64,000 bases of DNA from Clarireedia homoeocarpa (taxonomy: Eukaryota > Ascomycota > Leotiomycetes > Helotiales > Rutstroemiaceae): contig LNKV01000004.1 of NCBI GenBank assembly GCA_001465935.1, positions 62,001 to 126,000 on the forward strand, given 5' to 3'. The notes beneath the pieces are model-generated. The model had not been told where the DNA came from. It saw only the letters and a list, made by a program, of their open reading frames with translations, and did not search any database. Every line of letters starts with the position of its first letter. Position 1 is the stretch's first letter. Of this stretch, positions 22,568-34,127 are shown in pieces. A program made the position numbers and the translations under genes.

Positions 22568-22657
22568 GGTTTGGCATAGATGTAAGTTTGTATACGAGCG
22601 ATAGTCATGGAGTTGAGTCACATTGGGTTTTATGGTAGGGTATCATTCATATTATAA

Positions 22658-24092
22658 CTATGGTTGTGAAGACCATATTGTACTTATATCTGTTTTACCT
22701 TCCACGAATGGAAGTGTCCTATCAAGCTGTGACGATAAACCCGTAGTAGAGCTAGTAGGTAGGGAGATTTCGGTCTCTTCAAAGAACCTCCTAGATCTCT
22801 GCTGACTACCTTCTGGGATCTGCACCTGACTTGAAGGCGGTGGTGGCTCCAAGGTATTTTCGAACTCTTTCCTGCTCTCCATGACATCTGTCCCTCTTTC
22901 CTTCGCTGAACCCTCCATCCGTACATTTTCCCTAGTGTCCTGTACGGTCGGAGTAGAATCGCTAGGTTGATCATTAGAACCCTCTCCACCGTCTGCTAGG
23001 GTCTTTTGCTGTTTTGATTTGACATTTTGTCGAGCCCGCGCGATCAAGTCGCTGAAATCTGTTTTATGCTGGGTTCCCCAAGCTGCTCCATCAAAATCCT
23101 TATCCTTTATTTGAGCAGCGAGACTGCTCGGCTGCGGAGCTCTAGACCCAAGAGTTCTTTCCCATGCATCCAGATCTTTTTTGAGCTGCGCCGAGCTTCG
23201 CGGATTCTTCGCATCGCAGTTCGCATTCCATATAGTTGTATACTCTGTTAATCGTTTAATCATCATTGCTCGTCCTCCTGTTGTAGATAGACCTTGCTCA
23301 GATAGCTTCTTCTTTAACTGCTGTTCCTTAATCAGATTGAAATTAATATGTGGTAATCGTTCGGGCCGTTTCACTGGCTTCGGAGACATTAGACCCGGCT
23401 TCGATAAAGAACTCGTGGACTTGGTAGAATTTTCATGCTCCACAAGGCATCGCCCTATGTGCGTTTCAACCTCCTTTGCCGTCATCCGTCGCTGGCATAC
23501 GGGGCATTCAGAAAGACCGTCTTCTGTTGAATCCATTAGCAAAGCAAAACACTGGGAGGCATACTTTAGGCTCACCAGGTATAAAATCATCGTCGTCCTC
23601 ACCGTCCTCGATCACCACTATCTCTTCCGAATGGTCGATTGTTTGTGCTTGCTGTGTTGCTCGCCGAGATGAAGCTCTTGTTCTCTTGCTCGCCTGCTGT
23701 TCTGCTTCATCCGAGTCCGGTGGTCCACGTTTCCTCTTCGGTGATACGACATTGGGTTCTATAGCGGGCTTTCTTGCCAATTCCAGCGCCGCAGGCCTCG
23801 CTCTTTTGAACGCCTCTACCAGATCTTCCACCACCCCATTTGATTTGAGCTTGATTTCTTGATCGACGGATCGACAAGTCGGGCACTTTGAATCATTATT
23901 TAAGCATCTCCGTATGCAAAGTGAGCAAAAGGTATGCGCGCACGAGGTAATCATGGGCGTTGTAAAGAAATCTTTACAAACTTGACATCGAAGAAGCGAT
24001 TCTACATCTGCGAGCGAGGATAGTGGTGTGTTCAACCAATCTGTTGAATCCGATACATCGTAAGAATCATCCTTGGGTCTAGACGTATTCAT
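22658..24092 (-). CDS. RAD18: Postreplication repair E3 ubiquitin ligase Rad18
   Basis: With Rad6 it monoubiquitinates PCNA at stalled forks and starts translesion synthesis. Exons 24092-23576 and 23523-22658 (52-nt intron) give 460 residues. RING C3HC4 begins at CQVCKDFF and ends at CPTCRS (residues about 36-75). A basic segment (SPKRKRG, SKRTRASSRR) may be a nuclear signal. The UBZ4 finger follows as CPVCQRRM, then ETHIGRC. The SAP domain is seen as EQQLKKKLSEQGLSTTGGRAMMIKRL. The order RING, UBZ, SAP, Rad6-binding tail is diagnostic. I chose ATG 24092; the frame stays open upstream to 24224 but that part lacks the usual Rad18 look. It sits head to head with POL32. Confidence 0.95.
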
Positions 24093-24494
24093 AGCTGAGG
24101 CTCGGAAAAAATTGGTGAGTAATTGTAGTAGTTGCTTCTTGTCGCATTCTTTGATGTCAGATACCTTTAAGATGGGTCGCGCACCAACAGCCAGACTAAT
24201 GCGCAATGCGCAAACTGCTTGCAAACTTTCAAATACAGTAATTCGTTTTTTGAGATTCTCCTCTAGAAGACAGAATTCGGCTTGCCAATGCTTTAATTAT
24301 CATTGAACAAATAGGAAAAGACAAGTTTCACAGCGAGTTGGGAGTTTATACGAATTCTATGCACTCAACATGGTTCATGGCTAGGTCGCGTAAAGTGGAA
24401 ATAGGTCGAGTCGCGACGCGTCTGCCAATCTGGAAAATAATACTATGAACCTACAAAAAAGTCACAGACAATTAAGCAATTAAAGACCTTCAGT
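24093..24494. promoter_or_regulatory. Shared RAD18 / POL32 promoter region
   Basis: A 402 bp region between two divergent DNA damage-tolerance genes. It contains an ACGCGT palindrome (listed separately) inside a CpG-rich patch (24387-24421) that contrasts with AT-rich flanks. Shared control is inferred from position. Confidence 0.6.
24416..24421. promoter_or_regulatory. MluI cell-cycle box (ACGCGT)
   Basis: Perfect ACGCGT, the core site of MBF, the G1/S factor that drives replication and repair genes in yeasts. It is 79 bp upstream of the POL32 ATG and 324 bp from that of RAD18. One hexamer can occur by chance; its position in this spacer is what makes it noteworthy. Confidence 0.5.
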
Positions 24495-26234
24495 ATGGCA
24501 GATTATAAATCCTATTTGGCGGCCAATATATTGACTGAGGATAAAATTGTAAGTCATCGATCGCCTTTTAATTTACTCTTACTGACGATTCCAGGTCACT
24601 TATCGACTACTTAGTAGAGCGCTCAAGATACACACAAATACTGCGAAGGAGTATGCTGCAATTCCTCCTAAGAGTTGTTCTCATACTTACAGACACTTAG
24701 ATCGCTGTTTGAATTTCACCGCATTCAGAATGCAAAGAAATCAGGGACGATTCATGCGACTTATCTTATCAGCGGCACGAAGAGAAAAGAAGCTGCAGAG
24801 GCTACGAATGGACACGAGAAAGATGGAGAAGATTCCATCATGCAGAGTAGTCCATTTGCAAGCTCTATGCCACAGCCAGAGGATACCATTCTAGAAGAAA
24901 GCCCTGTATTGACTATAACCTTGGTCCGAGAGGAAGATCTAGATAGTAAGGGTCTCTCAATTGGCTATCTACAAGTATACTGACTGATGTTTGTGCACAG
25001 CAGTCAAGTCAGAGTACGATCACATATCTTCGATATTCGTCTACAGCCTGGGCCCCCATCCTTTAAAGGTATTTTCCACATTCATTGGATGCTTCATTTT
25101 GAGTTGCTAAGAGTTCATTAGGATCTACAACTCCTCTCGGACTCCACCCGCGAAATTCAAACCATCTGTGCTGCCGAAGATCTCCTCGAAACATATCCAA
25201 AATACGGCGTAATAACTAATCCCAACGTCAAACGACGCTCACGCAAAGCCCCCATACCCGCCGTAGTCCCCATCTCCGTCCCCAGCCGTGCCGCCCCTCC
25301 AAAATCTAAACTCAACGAAGTGCAAGAAGCTTCCAAACCCGCTTCGCAATCCTCCAAATCTGAGCTCAAATCACAGCCCTCAAATGCTAAAGATTTCTTC
25401 GGCAGCAAAGGGAAAGAAAAGGCGAAGTCGAAGGCCAAGCCTGAAATCAAGGAAGAAGCTTCGAGCAAGGAGTCAACACCAGCACCCCCAGCAAATCTTA
25501 AACGCGAATCCAGTAGCATATTCAAAGCCTTCGCCAAGACACAACCTAAGAAGGCCAAGAATGAGACGACGGATTCCGGGGCAGAAACTAGTGCTAAGGA
25601 AGATACTCCTATGAAGGGCCTTTCTGATGACGACGATGAAGAAGAGGACTGGATGCCACAGACAGCCAGCAAGAAGAAGATTGGCCAAGATCGCAAGTCA
25701 AGAAAAGAGATAGAAGAAGCTTTGAAAAAGATGATGGAAGACGACGAGGAGGAGGAGGAAGCCGAGCCATCTCCTGAACCTGTTGAAGAAGAGGAAGAAG
25801 AAAAGGAAGAGCAAAAGGCAGATGAGGAAGAACCTACAGTCACCACCAGCAATGGCAGGAGAAGGGGGCGAAGAAGAGTCATGAAGAAAAAGACTGTTAA
25901 AGATGAGGATGGTTATCTTGGTATGTTGTTCTATCCCAACTCTGTTATGCCCTTCTCCATCTACGTTTCGATTCTCCGTCATCATCATTTGCACGTTTCG
26001 AATCCCCATCTCACACAAGCGTCACCTCCATTCTCAATATCCACCCAAGAACCAACACTAACCTCACGTCTAGTGACAAAGCAAGAAGCCGTCTGGGAAT
26101 CCTTCTCCGAAGACGAGCCTGCCCCTCCACCAAAAGCAAAGTCCCAGTCTACGAATACGGCAAAGCCGAAGAAAGGTGCGCCGAAAGCTGGGCAGGGTAA
26201 CATTATGTCGTTTTTCGGCAAGAAACCTGCTTGA
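24495..26234 (+). CDS. POL32: DNA polymerase delta subunit Pol32 / Cdc27
   Basis: Third subunit of polymerase delta; it binds the Pol31 subunit through its N-terminus and PCNA through its C-terminus, and supports break-induced replication and translesion synthesis. Exons 24495-24548, 24595-24650, 24701-24945, 25001-25068, 25122-25920 and 26074-26234 give 460 residues. The N-terminus (YLAANILTEDKIVTYRLLSRAL, SLFEFHRIQN) is the winged-helix Cdc27 part. A long Lys/Ser/Glu-rich linker follows with acidic runs. The C-terminal PIP box QGNIMSFFGKK matches Q-x-x-hydrophobic-x-x-F-F. The acceptor of exon 4 is a tandem CAGCAG, so one residue may be included or skipped. It is head to head with RAD18. 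Confidence 0.93.
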
Positions 26235-26536
26235 GGGACAAGATTCGATGGTGCGTATTGCTATATAGGCTAAGTGGTTGGCTGTGAAGGCTATGAATGA
26301 TATCATATGGATCCTTTATCTATGTAGGATGAAATGGGGGAGTAAAACATCATGTAGTTGTAGAATTCGCTCTGATTGTGCTACAAACATTAATGCTCAT
26401 CATTGCTAGCCCGCAAAATGCCCAAGTATATGGAGATGCTTCCCGCGATAACTCTAATCAAATCATACCCACCATGTCGCCGCGCTATCTATCATTCAAC
26501 CATACATCACGGTTTCATTCATCTCATTGCATCTTC
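26235..26536. other. Convergent spacer POL32 / GH125
   Basis: A 302 bp interval between convergent stops, likely both 3' UTRs; nothing else seen. Confidence 0.6.
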
Positions 26537-28265
26537 TTAGTGTAAATCCTCAATCACGTAAGGCTCCGCTCCCTCCCCAAACAAAAGATGCGGTTTGCGT
26601 TTCGCTAGATCGAGGATCGTTTGTGCGAAAACTGAGTTTGCCCCTATTCTCCTGTGTTAGTTTGTTCGTTTTTCTTTTCTTTTACGGAATATGGAATACA
26701 AAAGTGTTAATGAAGAGGAATAAGAACATACAAGCAAACCAACTCCTCGTATATGCCCGTATCCGATTGACATTGATACTCTCATGTACCAAGCCCAACG
26801 GACTTGCCTTCAGCACCAAATTCAAGCACTCCATAATCTCCTTATCATCATCCGTCGTCATGGCTTGCAGCAACAACGACATAGGCCAAGCGTTCTCCGG
26901 CCCAATATGCGGTCCTCCTATCCCTTTAAATTCTGCTCCCTCCAGGTAATACGGGTTTCCTTCCTTGGATAGCAGCATCTTGCGGGTATTACTATACGTC
27001 TCATCATCCTTTTTTACAAATCCCAAGATTGGAAGAGCAAGTAGACTGGGGACATTGGCGTCATCCATTAGGATTTGTCCTCCGTAGCCGTCAACTTCGT
27101 AGGCGAACACCTTCCCCCATTTCTTATGATGCACGACCCCGTGCGCCCAGATTCCCTCGGTAATAGATTGGGCGCGCTTCTCGAGTGTTTGTGCGAGACC
27201 AACGTGTTTAGCTACTCTGAGGATTTCGGCAGTGCGCTTTAGTTCGACTGCCATCATTGCATTGGCGGGGATGTAGAAGCCGAGGATGGATGCGTCGTCC
27301 GATGGGCGGAATGCGCTTCTTATAAGACCAGTTCCGAAATTGAGAGGATTCCCAACGCCGGATAGCGGCAGGGTTTCTGTACCTTGTTCGGTTCTTCTAC
27401 TAAAGGTGTAGGCGTTCTTTTGAAAACGGCTGGTTTTGGAGTCAAAGGTAGACTCCGACTGTTGCTCGAGAACAATAAGAAGTGTGTCAAGAGCTGTGTA
27501 CCACCGTGTGTTGAGGAAATCTGTCGACTTGGTGTGACTGTAAAATGTGTTTCCCAATGCTAAGAAATGTGCAAGGGAATCGAGTTCGTACTTGCATTCA
27601 AAAACGAAGGAGGGTTCATACGCTGGGTGAACATTGTCGTCCTGTCCGTTCTGCGATGGGGGGATTTTTGAGACTGGTGGTGGTTGGAAAGCATTGCAAT
27701 ATGGTGATTGAATAACATATTCAGCTTGCGTATTTATCGCACCCAGTATCAGGTTGAAAATGGCCTTATCCTTCATTGCTAATGGCTGGTATTGTAGCAA
27801 TTGGTTGGTAGAATCGCGCAACCATTCCGCGTTGATATCTCCGGTGACCACGAAAGATTGCGCCCCTTGCCAATTTGAACTGTCTCGAGAGCTCCTCGCT
27901 TTCAACTCTGTATGCTTCGTCGTGCCATCTACATGCCATCGCACCGTCGTATCGAGTGTGTTTGGGAAGGCATTCTCGAATAGTCGCGCAAGATCCTTGT
28001 TCATCATCCTATCCGACATGTCATCGATAACTTTCTCGACCAGAGGGGAGGAGAATGTCCGGCATTCCTCGACAGGCCTTTGGAATGGCAGGCTCATTGA
28101 TCCAGAGGAATATGGTCCATGTGGATATGTTGAGTATTTCTTGTAGTCCGGACATGCGTGGACATATTGAGCTTTGCTCAATGGCTCTTGTTGATGAGGG
28201 GATTGAGCTACTGCACTTGAAGCTCCAAACCATAATAGATAGAGTTGAAGTGGAAGTCGAGCCAT
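26537..28265 (-). CDS. Secreted GH125 exo-alpha-1,6-mannosidase
   Basis: Releases mannose from alpha-1,6-linked mannan or N-glycan outer chains; secreted or wall-associated. Exons 28265-26732 and 26643-26537 (88-nt intron) give 546 residues. The first 21 residues (MARLPLQLYLLWFGASSAVAQ) form a signal peptide. The GH125 body shows GDINAEWLRDSTNQLLQY, FECKYELDSLAHFLAL, FAYEVDGYGGQILMDDANVPSLLALP and GGPHIGPENAWPMSLL, which are hallmark blocks of the family. The last exon supplies a conserved end (FAQTILDLAKRKPHLLF). I chose ATG 28265 because the upstream in-frame codon is TTG. The exact linkage preference is not readable from sequence. Confidence 0.93.
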
Positions 28266-29408
28266 TGTGACTACTGTGAGTGTGTGCAACCTATTTTGAA
28301 AGTCTTTTAACCTGCTCCAAAGGGGAATTGTATTTATTTCAACATTCGCATTTAAAGGATTCCTTTCGCAGTCGAGGGGAAGCGACTGTGCGAGTCGCTA
28401 TGATTGTTTCGGAGTGTTCGAAACGCAAGCCTGGAATTCAACAAATAATATCTCAACTCACCCACCAATCTTCCCATCAGTCAAGAAGCGCGAAAAAGGC
28501 ACAAAATCAAAGCAGACATCACCAATACAGAACGTAATCAAATGTATTCAAGTTATGGCATTGTGTTGTGAGGCTGATGATTTATACCGGATCGTGGAGA
28601 ATCGTTCTTCCGATCACGGCCCCCACCAACCTCACCTTATTATTCTCTCGTCTTTCTGCTTCTGGAAAATCATATTATTGTACATACAAGTGTTGACTAC
28701 AAATATTTTTCTGAATACTAGATCCTTTCCAAAGTGAATCGATTTCTATGCGATTTCAGAAATCAGTTCTCTCGTGCTGATATTGGCTTCATTCATGGCT
28801 CTCCAGGACTTGGGCTGAGCCTCTTTTTCTCGACGGAAGTACTAAGGCGACGTCAACAAGTCTACGGACGTAACGACGTAAATTTGCACGGATTTGTGGC
28901 TCAAGTGCTCGCTACACTATTTATGCTTGACGGCTTGATCATGCTATCCTACTGCTCTGTTGACCATCCCGCTCCGCCTCATTGTATTCTTACGCTGAGT
29001 CTTATGAGGGATTCGCTGCCTTGTAACCAAGACCGTGGTGTAGCTGGAGCAGGCATGCTATTGGCTGCCAATCCCTGCGTCTTTGTTCGTTCAACCGCAA
29101 TCACACAGCTCTGCATTTACTACGGGATTTAGGAGTAAGTCCTTGACCGTTTTAATACCAGCTGCATCAACTGCGACCTGTCTACCCGTTTCTACAAATG
29201 GATATCTCAATTGATATAATATGGCTACCGATCTAAACTCTTGCATCTAAGCTTAATATCACGTTCTCTTTGTGTTACCAATCCAGTTCCTCTATTTCAT
29301 ATATTCAAGAGCTGCATCCATACTTTTGCATTAGCACGGCCGAGAGTCTAGGAAGTCGATCTTATTTACGAGATTAAACGGTCAAATCAACCCGAGATAC
29401 AGTATAAG
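28266..29408. other. Divergent spacer GH125 / HET-domain gene
   Basis: 1143 bp without a supportable gene. A 132-codon frame at 28734-29132 has ordinary AT/GC composition but no recognisable content, so I left it out. Both promoters should lie here. Confidence 0.55.
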
Positions 29409-32400
29409 ATGTCGAGTAACCCCAGGCCCCATCGTCGCCAAGAGCCAGGGTTTGCCGATAAGATGTTGAAGTCAAACAATAACAATCATGTATCCTTAAC
29501 AAGATCGTCACTAGAGACATCCACTCATCTCGGAATGCCTGGCCGGCCCTCGTTTGGTTCCTCAGTCCAGGCGACGAATTCACCACCACCATACGTTCAA
29601 ATCGGCCCCCTCACTGCTCGTCCCTCGATCTATACGTTCCCTTCGTTTCAGGTACCATACGACTCGCGTGATTTGGTCCCAACAATGAACTCATCGGCAG
29701 ACTTGCATATTCAATCTGGAAATTCTGTTCCAATACATATCTTCCAGTCTGCGCCATCTTTGACGACAGCTTCCATGGAAAGAGACCAGAGAGTGCTCCT
29801 ACCAACTCATGCCCTATCTAGAATATCACTAGATCCTAACATGCATCCACCGATTCCACCTCAAGTACAACATCACAATATGAATATCAATGACAGAGAT
29901 ATTCCTACATTCACCGCGACCGGGAGGAAAATGGCTCAAGATACACTCTCTGATGCCGATTTACCTAAAGAGATTTCAGTCGATCGGGCCAACGCACCGA
30001 ACCTAGCTTCAATTATACTAACTGTAGCTGGTAAATCCACATTGGTCACCCCGTCACAGAGGCCTTGTCAGGGAATATCTTTCAAGATAGCTTCAAATGG
30101 TTCTCTAATAGACATAACACCACAAAAGCAAGGCAAAAAAATACTAAAAAGTGCAGTCACACACAGAGACAACACTCAGACCCAGATTGGGCTCAGAAGC
30201 CGATTCAGTAGAAAGGGTAAGCACACGATACAATCTGTATCTGAATCGGTCAACGTATACGCCAAACCTCCGAATACTCGATTCAATAACGCAAGCTTTG
30301 ATAGAAATAACCCCGGCTCAGCAGCTTCTATAGCGGCGTATCCAGTTGTGCATCGTCATCGGTCAAATGGAGACTTGGCTGACAGATTTGCATCTCGTGA
30401 TTTGGTAACGCAGATGTCCGAAAGCAATCCCCATGCTATTCAATCCGCTATATTTAGGGGACCTTTCTTACGTTCATCTCAAGATCACATATCAATCATC
30501 CCAGAACTACATTCCAACATGGGGCTTTCGCCAAATGACAACCTACAACATCACCGCTTAAAGACGTCCAGGAGTAATCTTTTATTATCGAACGTTCCCA
30601 CAAATCTGAATCTTAATCCAGATATGTTTGTGTATCAGAGCCTCGATTATTCAGAGAACAGAATACGGTTACTCCGACTGCACCCTCGCCGTCTAGGGGT
30701 TCATGTAGATGATTCCAATGACGAGATCAATTGCGATATCATTCACACCTGTTTCACACACCATCCCGCGTACAATGCGCTCTCCTATACTTGGGGCGAC
30801 CCGAATGGTAAAGAGCACACGATCAAAGTAAATGGGAGGGCCTTCAAGGTCAAAGAAAACCTCCATCAAGCTTTACGTCGCTTACGATCAGGCTTCCACG
30901 ACACATACCTATGGATAGATGCCATTTGCATCAATCAAGATGAAAAGACTGAACGAAACCATCAAGTGGGCATCATGAGGACGATCTATGAGCGTGCGGA
31001 AAAGGTGCTCGTGTGGCTTGGAAATGAGTGTGAGAATAGTCACAACGCCCTACTTCTTGCTGAACATCTATATAATTATCGACAATCCGAAGAAGATCTG
31101 GCCAAGCACGTTTTTACAACACCCGACATCGCACTTTATTTCAAAGCACTAAAAGAACTATTTGCCCGTAGCTACTGGAGACGTATATGGGTTGTTCAAG
31201 AAATCACGGTTGCGAAAGATGTGTTGGTTATTTGCGGCAGTCACTCTGTCTCCCTACAGATACTTATTGAGGCCCAAAAAGTCATGTCTTCAGAGCAGGG
31301 GCAAAGGGCACTTGCACTACAACCGTTAGAAGACAACATTTGGTCTCAAATCATATGGAATGGACCTAGTTCGATACATGCTTCTCGCGCAGGATTCTTG
31401 GAAAAAAAGCTAAGCCTTTATGAAGCGGTCCAGTATCATTATCAGAAAGGTGCTTCAGACCCAAGAGACAAGTTGTTTGCTCTAATGGGCTTGAGCAATG
31501 ACGCAAGTCGTCATACACTAGAGATTGACTACTCGAAGCCAGTTAGAGAGGTGTATCATCAATTTGCTAAGTGTGAGATACTCAATACTGGACGTTTGGA
31601 CATCGTCACGAAAGTCCAGTATAATCCTAAAGGTAGCAGGAGGCTTCAGTCCTGGGTCCCTGATTGGACATTCAACAAAAAGGATCACGTTCGCCTACAG
31701 AATATCCGACGACCAGATTTTCATTATCGTGCCGGAGGAAACACTCGTGCTCGAGTAGAATTCATCCCAAAAACAGATGAGATGAGAATGATGGGCGTCC
31801 GAGTAGGCACTATCACGCACCTTGGCGATAAAACAAACATGTGCAACCCCGAAGACTGGAAACCTGGTACAATAGCCATTCGAGAATGGGGATGGCTCTT
31901 GATCATCCTGGCAGGGAAGCGGGGCGAAAAAATCATGAGCCCACTCACATTGGAGCAATTCGCAAGAACACTGCTTTGCAATCACGTAACTGCCGAGAGT
32001 GTTCGTGCTGGGTTTCTGAAAACACTTTTGGGCGCCATCGCATATTTGATTTTGTCGCTCTTTCCAGGCGGGACACTTCAAAGCGTTTTGATGGAGTATT
32101 GCCATGATGAAATCATATCGAAGCCAGAAGAGCGACGGATGACACATGCGTTGAATGTAGCGTTGAATGCACAGGAGTATATTTGGGACCGGAGGTTCTT
32201 CTTGACGGATCGGAATCAGATGGGGATGGCACCGCAGGAAACGGAGGAAGGGGATGTGGTTGTGATTCCGCTGGGGTGTTCGGGTCCGGTCGTTCTGAGA
32301 CTTTGTGATGGTCGTTATCGTGTTGTTGGTGAGTGTTACGTGGATGGAGTGATGTATGGGGAGGTAATGGAAAATATGGAGCGCTCGGGGTTCAAGGTAG

Positions 32401-32420
32401 AGCCTTTTCTTGTTGGGTGA
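29409..32420 (+). CDS. HET-domain protein with long N-terminal extension
   Basis: HET (PF06985) proteins of filamentous fungi mediate heterokaryon incompatibility and related cell-death responses; most copies have no known partner. One exon, 1003 residues. The HET domain runs from about residue 455 to 600: YNALSYTWGD, LWIDAICINQDE, ERNHQVGIMRTIYERAEKVLVWLG and RRIWVVQEI, all intact. A C-terminal region typical of such proteins ends with GDVVVIPLGCSGPVVLR and YRVVGECYVDGVMYGEV. The first 420 residues are Ser/Asn/His-rich and look disordered, much longer than the usual leader. I see no NACHT, NB-ARC, ankyrin or WD repeats. The gene lies at the edge of the gene-poor part of the window, as is common for accessory HET genes. 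Confidence 0.93.
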   Translation: MSSNPRPHRRQEPGFADKMLKSNNNNHVSLTRSSLETSTHLGMPGRPSFGSSVQATNSPPPYVQIGPLTARPSIYTFPSFQVPYDSRDLVPTMNSSADLHIQSGNSVPIHIFQSAPSLTTASMERDQRVLLPTHALSRISLDPNMHPPIPPQVQHHNMNINDRDIPTFTATGRKMAQDTLSDADLPKEISVDRANAPNLASIILTVAGKSTLVTPSQRPCQGISFKIASNGSLIDITPQKQGKKILKSAVTHRDNTQTQIGLRSRFSRKGKHTIQSVSESVNVYAKPPNTRFNNASFDRNNPGSAASIAAYPVVHRHRSNGDLADRFASRDLVTQMSESNPHAIQSAIFRGPFLRSSQDHISIIPELHSNMGLSPNDNLQHHRLKTSRSNLLLSNVPTNLNLNPDMFVYQSLDYSENRIRLLRLHPRRLGVHVDDSNDEINCDIIHTCFTHHPAYNALSYTWGDPNGKEHTIKVNGRAFKVKENLHQALRRLRSGFHDTYLWIDAICINQDEKTERNHQVGIMRTIYERAEKVLVWLGNECENSHNALLLAEHLYNYRQSEEDLAKHVFTTPDIALYFKALKELFARSYWRRIWVVQEITVAKDVLVICGSHSVSLQILIEAQKVMSSEQGQRALALQPLEDNIWSQIIWNGPSSIHASRAGFLEKKLSLYEAVQYHYQKGASDPRDKLFALMGLSNDASRHTLEIDYSKPVREVYHQFAKCEILNTGRLDIVTKVQYNPKGSRRLQSWVPDWTFNKKDHVRLQNIRRPDFHYRAGGNTRARVEFIPKTDEMRMMGVRVGTITHLGDKTNMCNPEDWKPGTIAIREWGWLLIILAGKRGEKIMSPLTLEQFARTLLCNHVTAESVRAGFLKTLLGAIAYLILSLFPGGTLQSVLMEYCHDEIISKPEERRMTHALNVALNAQEYIWDRRFFLTDRNQMGMAPQETEEGDVVVIPLGCSGPVVLRLCDGRYRVVGECYVDGVMYGEVMENMERSGFKVEPFLVG

Positions 32421-33115
32421 GAGTAAGGCAGAAAGTACAGGAAGTCTCGCAACACAAGTAAGCGTTGGAATATCAAAACGCGCAGGCAAGTGTGCCTACT
32501 ATCTAGGCATGCAGAGCGATTGTGGTCCTAGGCTGAATTACTGCCCAGCATGATGGATGATGCCTCTAGAAGCTGCTCGCGTTTACTGCGTAGGATTACA
32601 TCTCACAGGAGAGCGCGTCACACAACTTCAAAATCTTGAGAGTGGATGGGGCGAGATGATGAGATCCTTCAAAGCCAGAGCAGGATGAAATGCAAAGACC
32701 GAACCCGAACCAGCCTACTGATTTATGATGACAAAGCAAATACGCTATAAAATCTCAGATGAGCCGCGGGAAGGGGAAGCGAACAGGAAGGGATGTAGAA
32801 GGGGGCAGCGGGGGGCGTGGAACGGGAATCATTTGTAGACAAGCCAGAGAAAGCATAATAGGATGACACGCCCCTCAGGTTAAGGCAGGAATATGAGTAT
32901 AACTATATGTAAAGGACGAGTCCCACAAGAACACAAGCAAAAACGATAGATGAAGGAGGTAGGAGTAGAAGCTGGGGGCTACAAGACCTAGATTATCTGA
33001 GAACAAGACTTTTCCCCAGTGATATTGTCCTCTGCAAGAAAGCACTGATCCCGCATGATGAGAAAACTCTTCGCCGACTTCCAACAAAAAGCGAATCAAG
33101 CCACACCGGAGTGTC

Positions 33116-33148
33116 GGCGCCAAATCTGTAGACCCAGATTGTGGCGCC
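33116..33148. other. Imperfect GC-rich inverted repeat
   Basis: Left arm GGCGCCAAATCTG (33116-33128) and right arm CAGATTGTGGCGCC (33135-33148) pair with a single extra G in the right arm, leaving a 6-nt loop. Function unknown. Confidence 0.7.
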
Positions 33149-33960
33149 GTCGTGGCGCATAGCCGTGGGATTTTGAGTTCAAGTGAAACTCCGGCACTTG
33201 GCATCGACGGGTGGCCGTTGTGTGAGACACAGCATTCATGAACTATCATCAAGACGTGTCGGATTCAGCGGCTATAAGCTTCGAGAAAGTAGCATTGCAA
33301 TTCTACCGTCCTTTCTGGCCCGGAGAAACACTGGCGGCACTCTGGGAAAAACACGAAAACACGAAAACGAAATGCACGCCTCCACTGTCCCCGTCGGAGT
33401 GGGGTGGATGGGATATGGGACGATACAAGTATGGTAAGATGAGACGCCAACAGTGCCAGGGCACGTTCATCGAGCTTCCGGCAACTGTCAGCAACTGTCA
33501 GCCAAACCCTCTCAACTCTCCACCCTTGAGTCTTCCTCCAGATGCCGATGCACAGATTTCTTCCACAGATTTCTTCGACGTATGGGACCAGAGTGCTAAC
33601 CGAGCTAGAGCTAAGACAGGAAAGGCTATGAGAGGCAAGAAAGCGTCATCGTACCGTTTGGGTTCCACAATAACATCGTCATTTGCTCATGTGTAGCATC
33701 TCGTACTTCCGTACTGCTGAAGGGCTCTGGGGTCTTTATTCGGAAATGTCCCTGAACCCACCCTCAACCACCCTGGACCATCGTCGACAACGCCGGCCCA
33801 CACAAGGTTGACCTTGCTAAGAAGGTAAGTGGACTCGTGGAACAGTGGCAGGGTGGATGAGGGAGTGGGAAGAAGCAGCATGGATGATGGATGGATGGAA
33901 ACAGACTTGTCTGGTACTGGATGAAGTATGGACTCTAATTTCTCGTAAGGCTCCTGCAAC

Positions 33961-34127
33961 CTTTGCACCTTTCCATCTTTCCACCTCTCCCCTCTCCCTC
34001 TCCCCCTCTCCCCCTTCCTCCCTTCCCTACGGCAACTGTGTGTGCTGTACCAACTCCTTCCTTCACTCCTACCTTCACTCCCATTCCCACTCCCACTCCC
34101 ACTTCCATTCCCACTCCCTCTCCCACA
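33961..34127. repeat. Polypyrimidine tract and CACTCC/CATTCC repeat
   Basis: 33961-34023 is nearly pure C/T on the + strand; 34073-34127 consists of about nine hexamers alternating CACTCC, CATTCC and CACTTC. Likely unstable simple sequence in the upstream region of the kinase gene. Confidence 0.8.

Noticed and set aside
25157..25882. 241-codon Ser-rich minus-strand frame opposite POL32
   Set aside because: It is the antisense of the Lys/Glu-rich Pol32 linker, which produces Ser/Phe/Leu runs.
33238..33696. 152-codon ATG frame upstream of the histidine kinase
   Set aside because: Overlaps several other frames, no recognisable content, contains direct repeats; more likely spacer.
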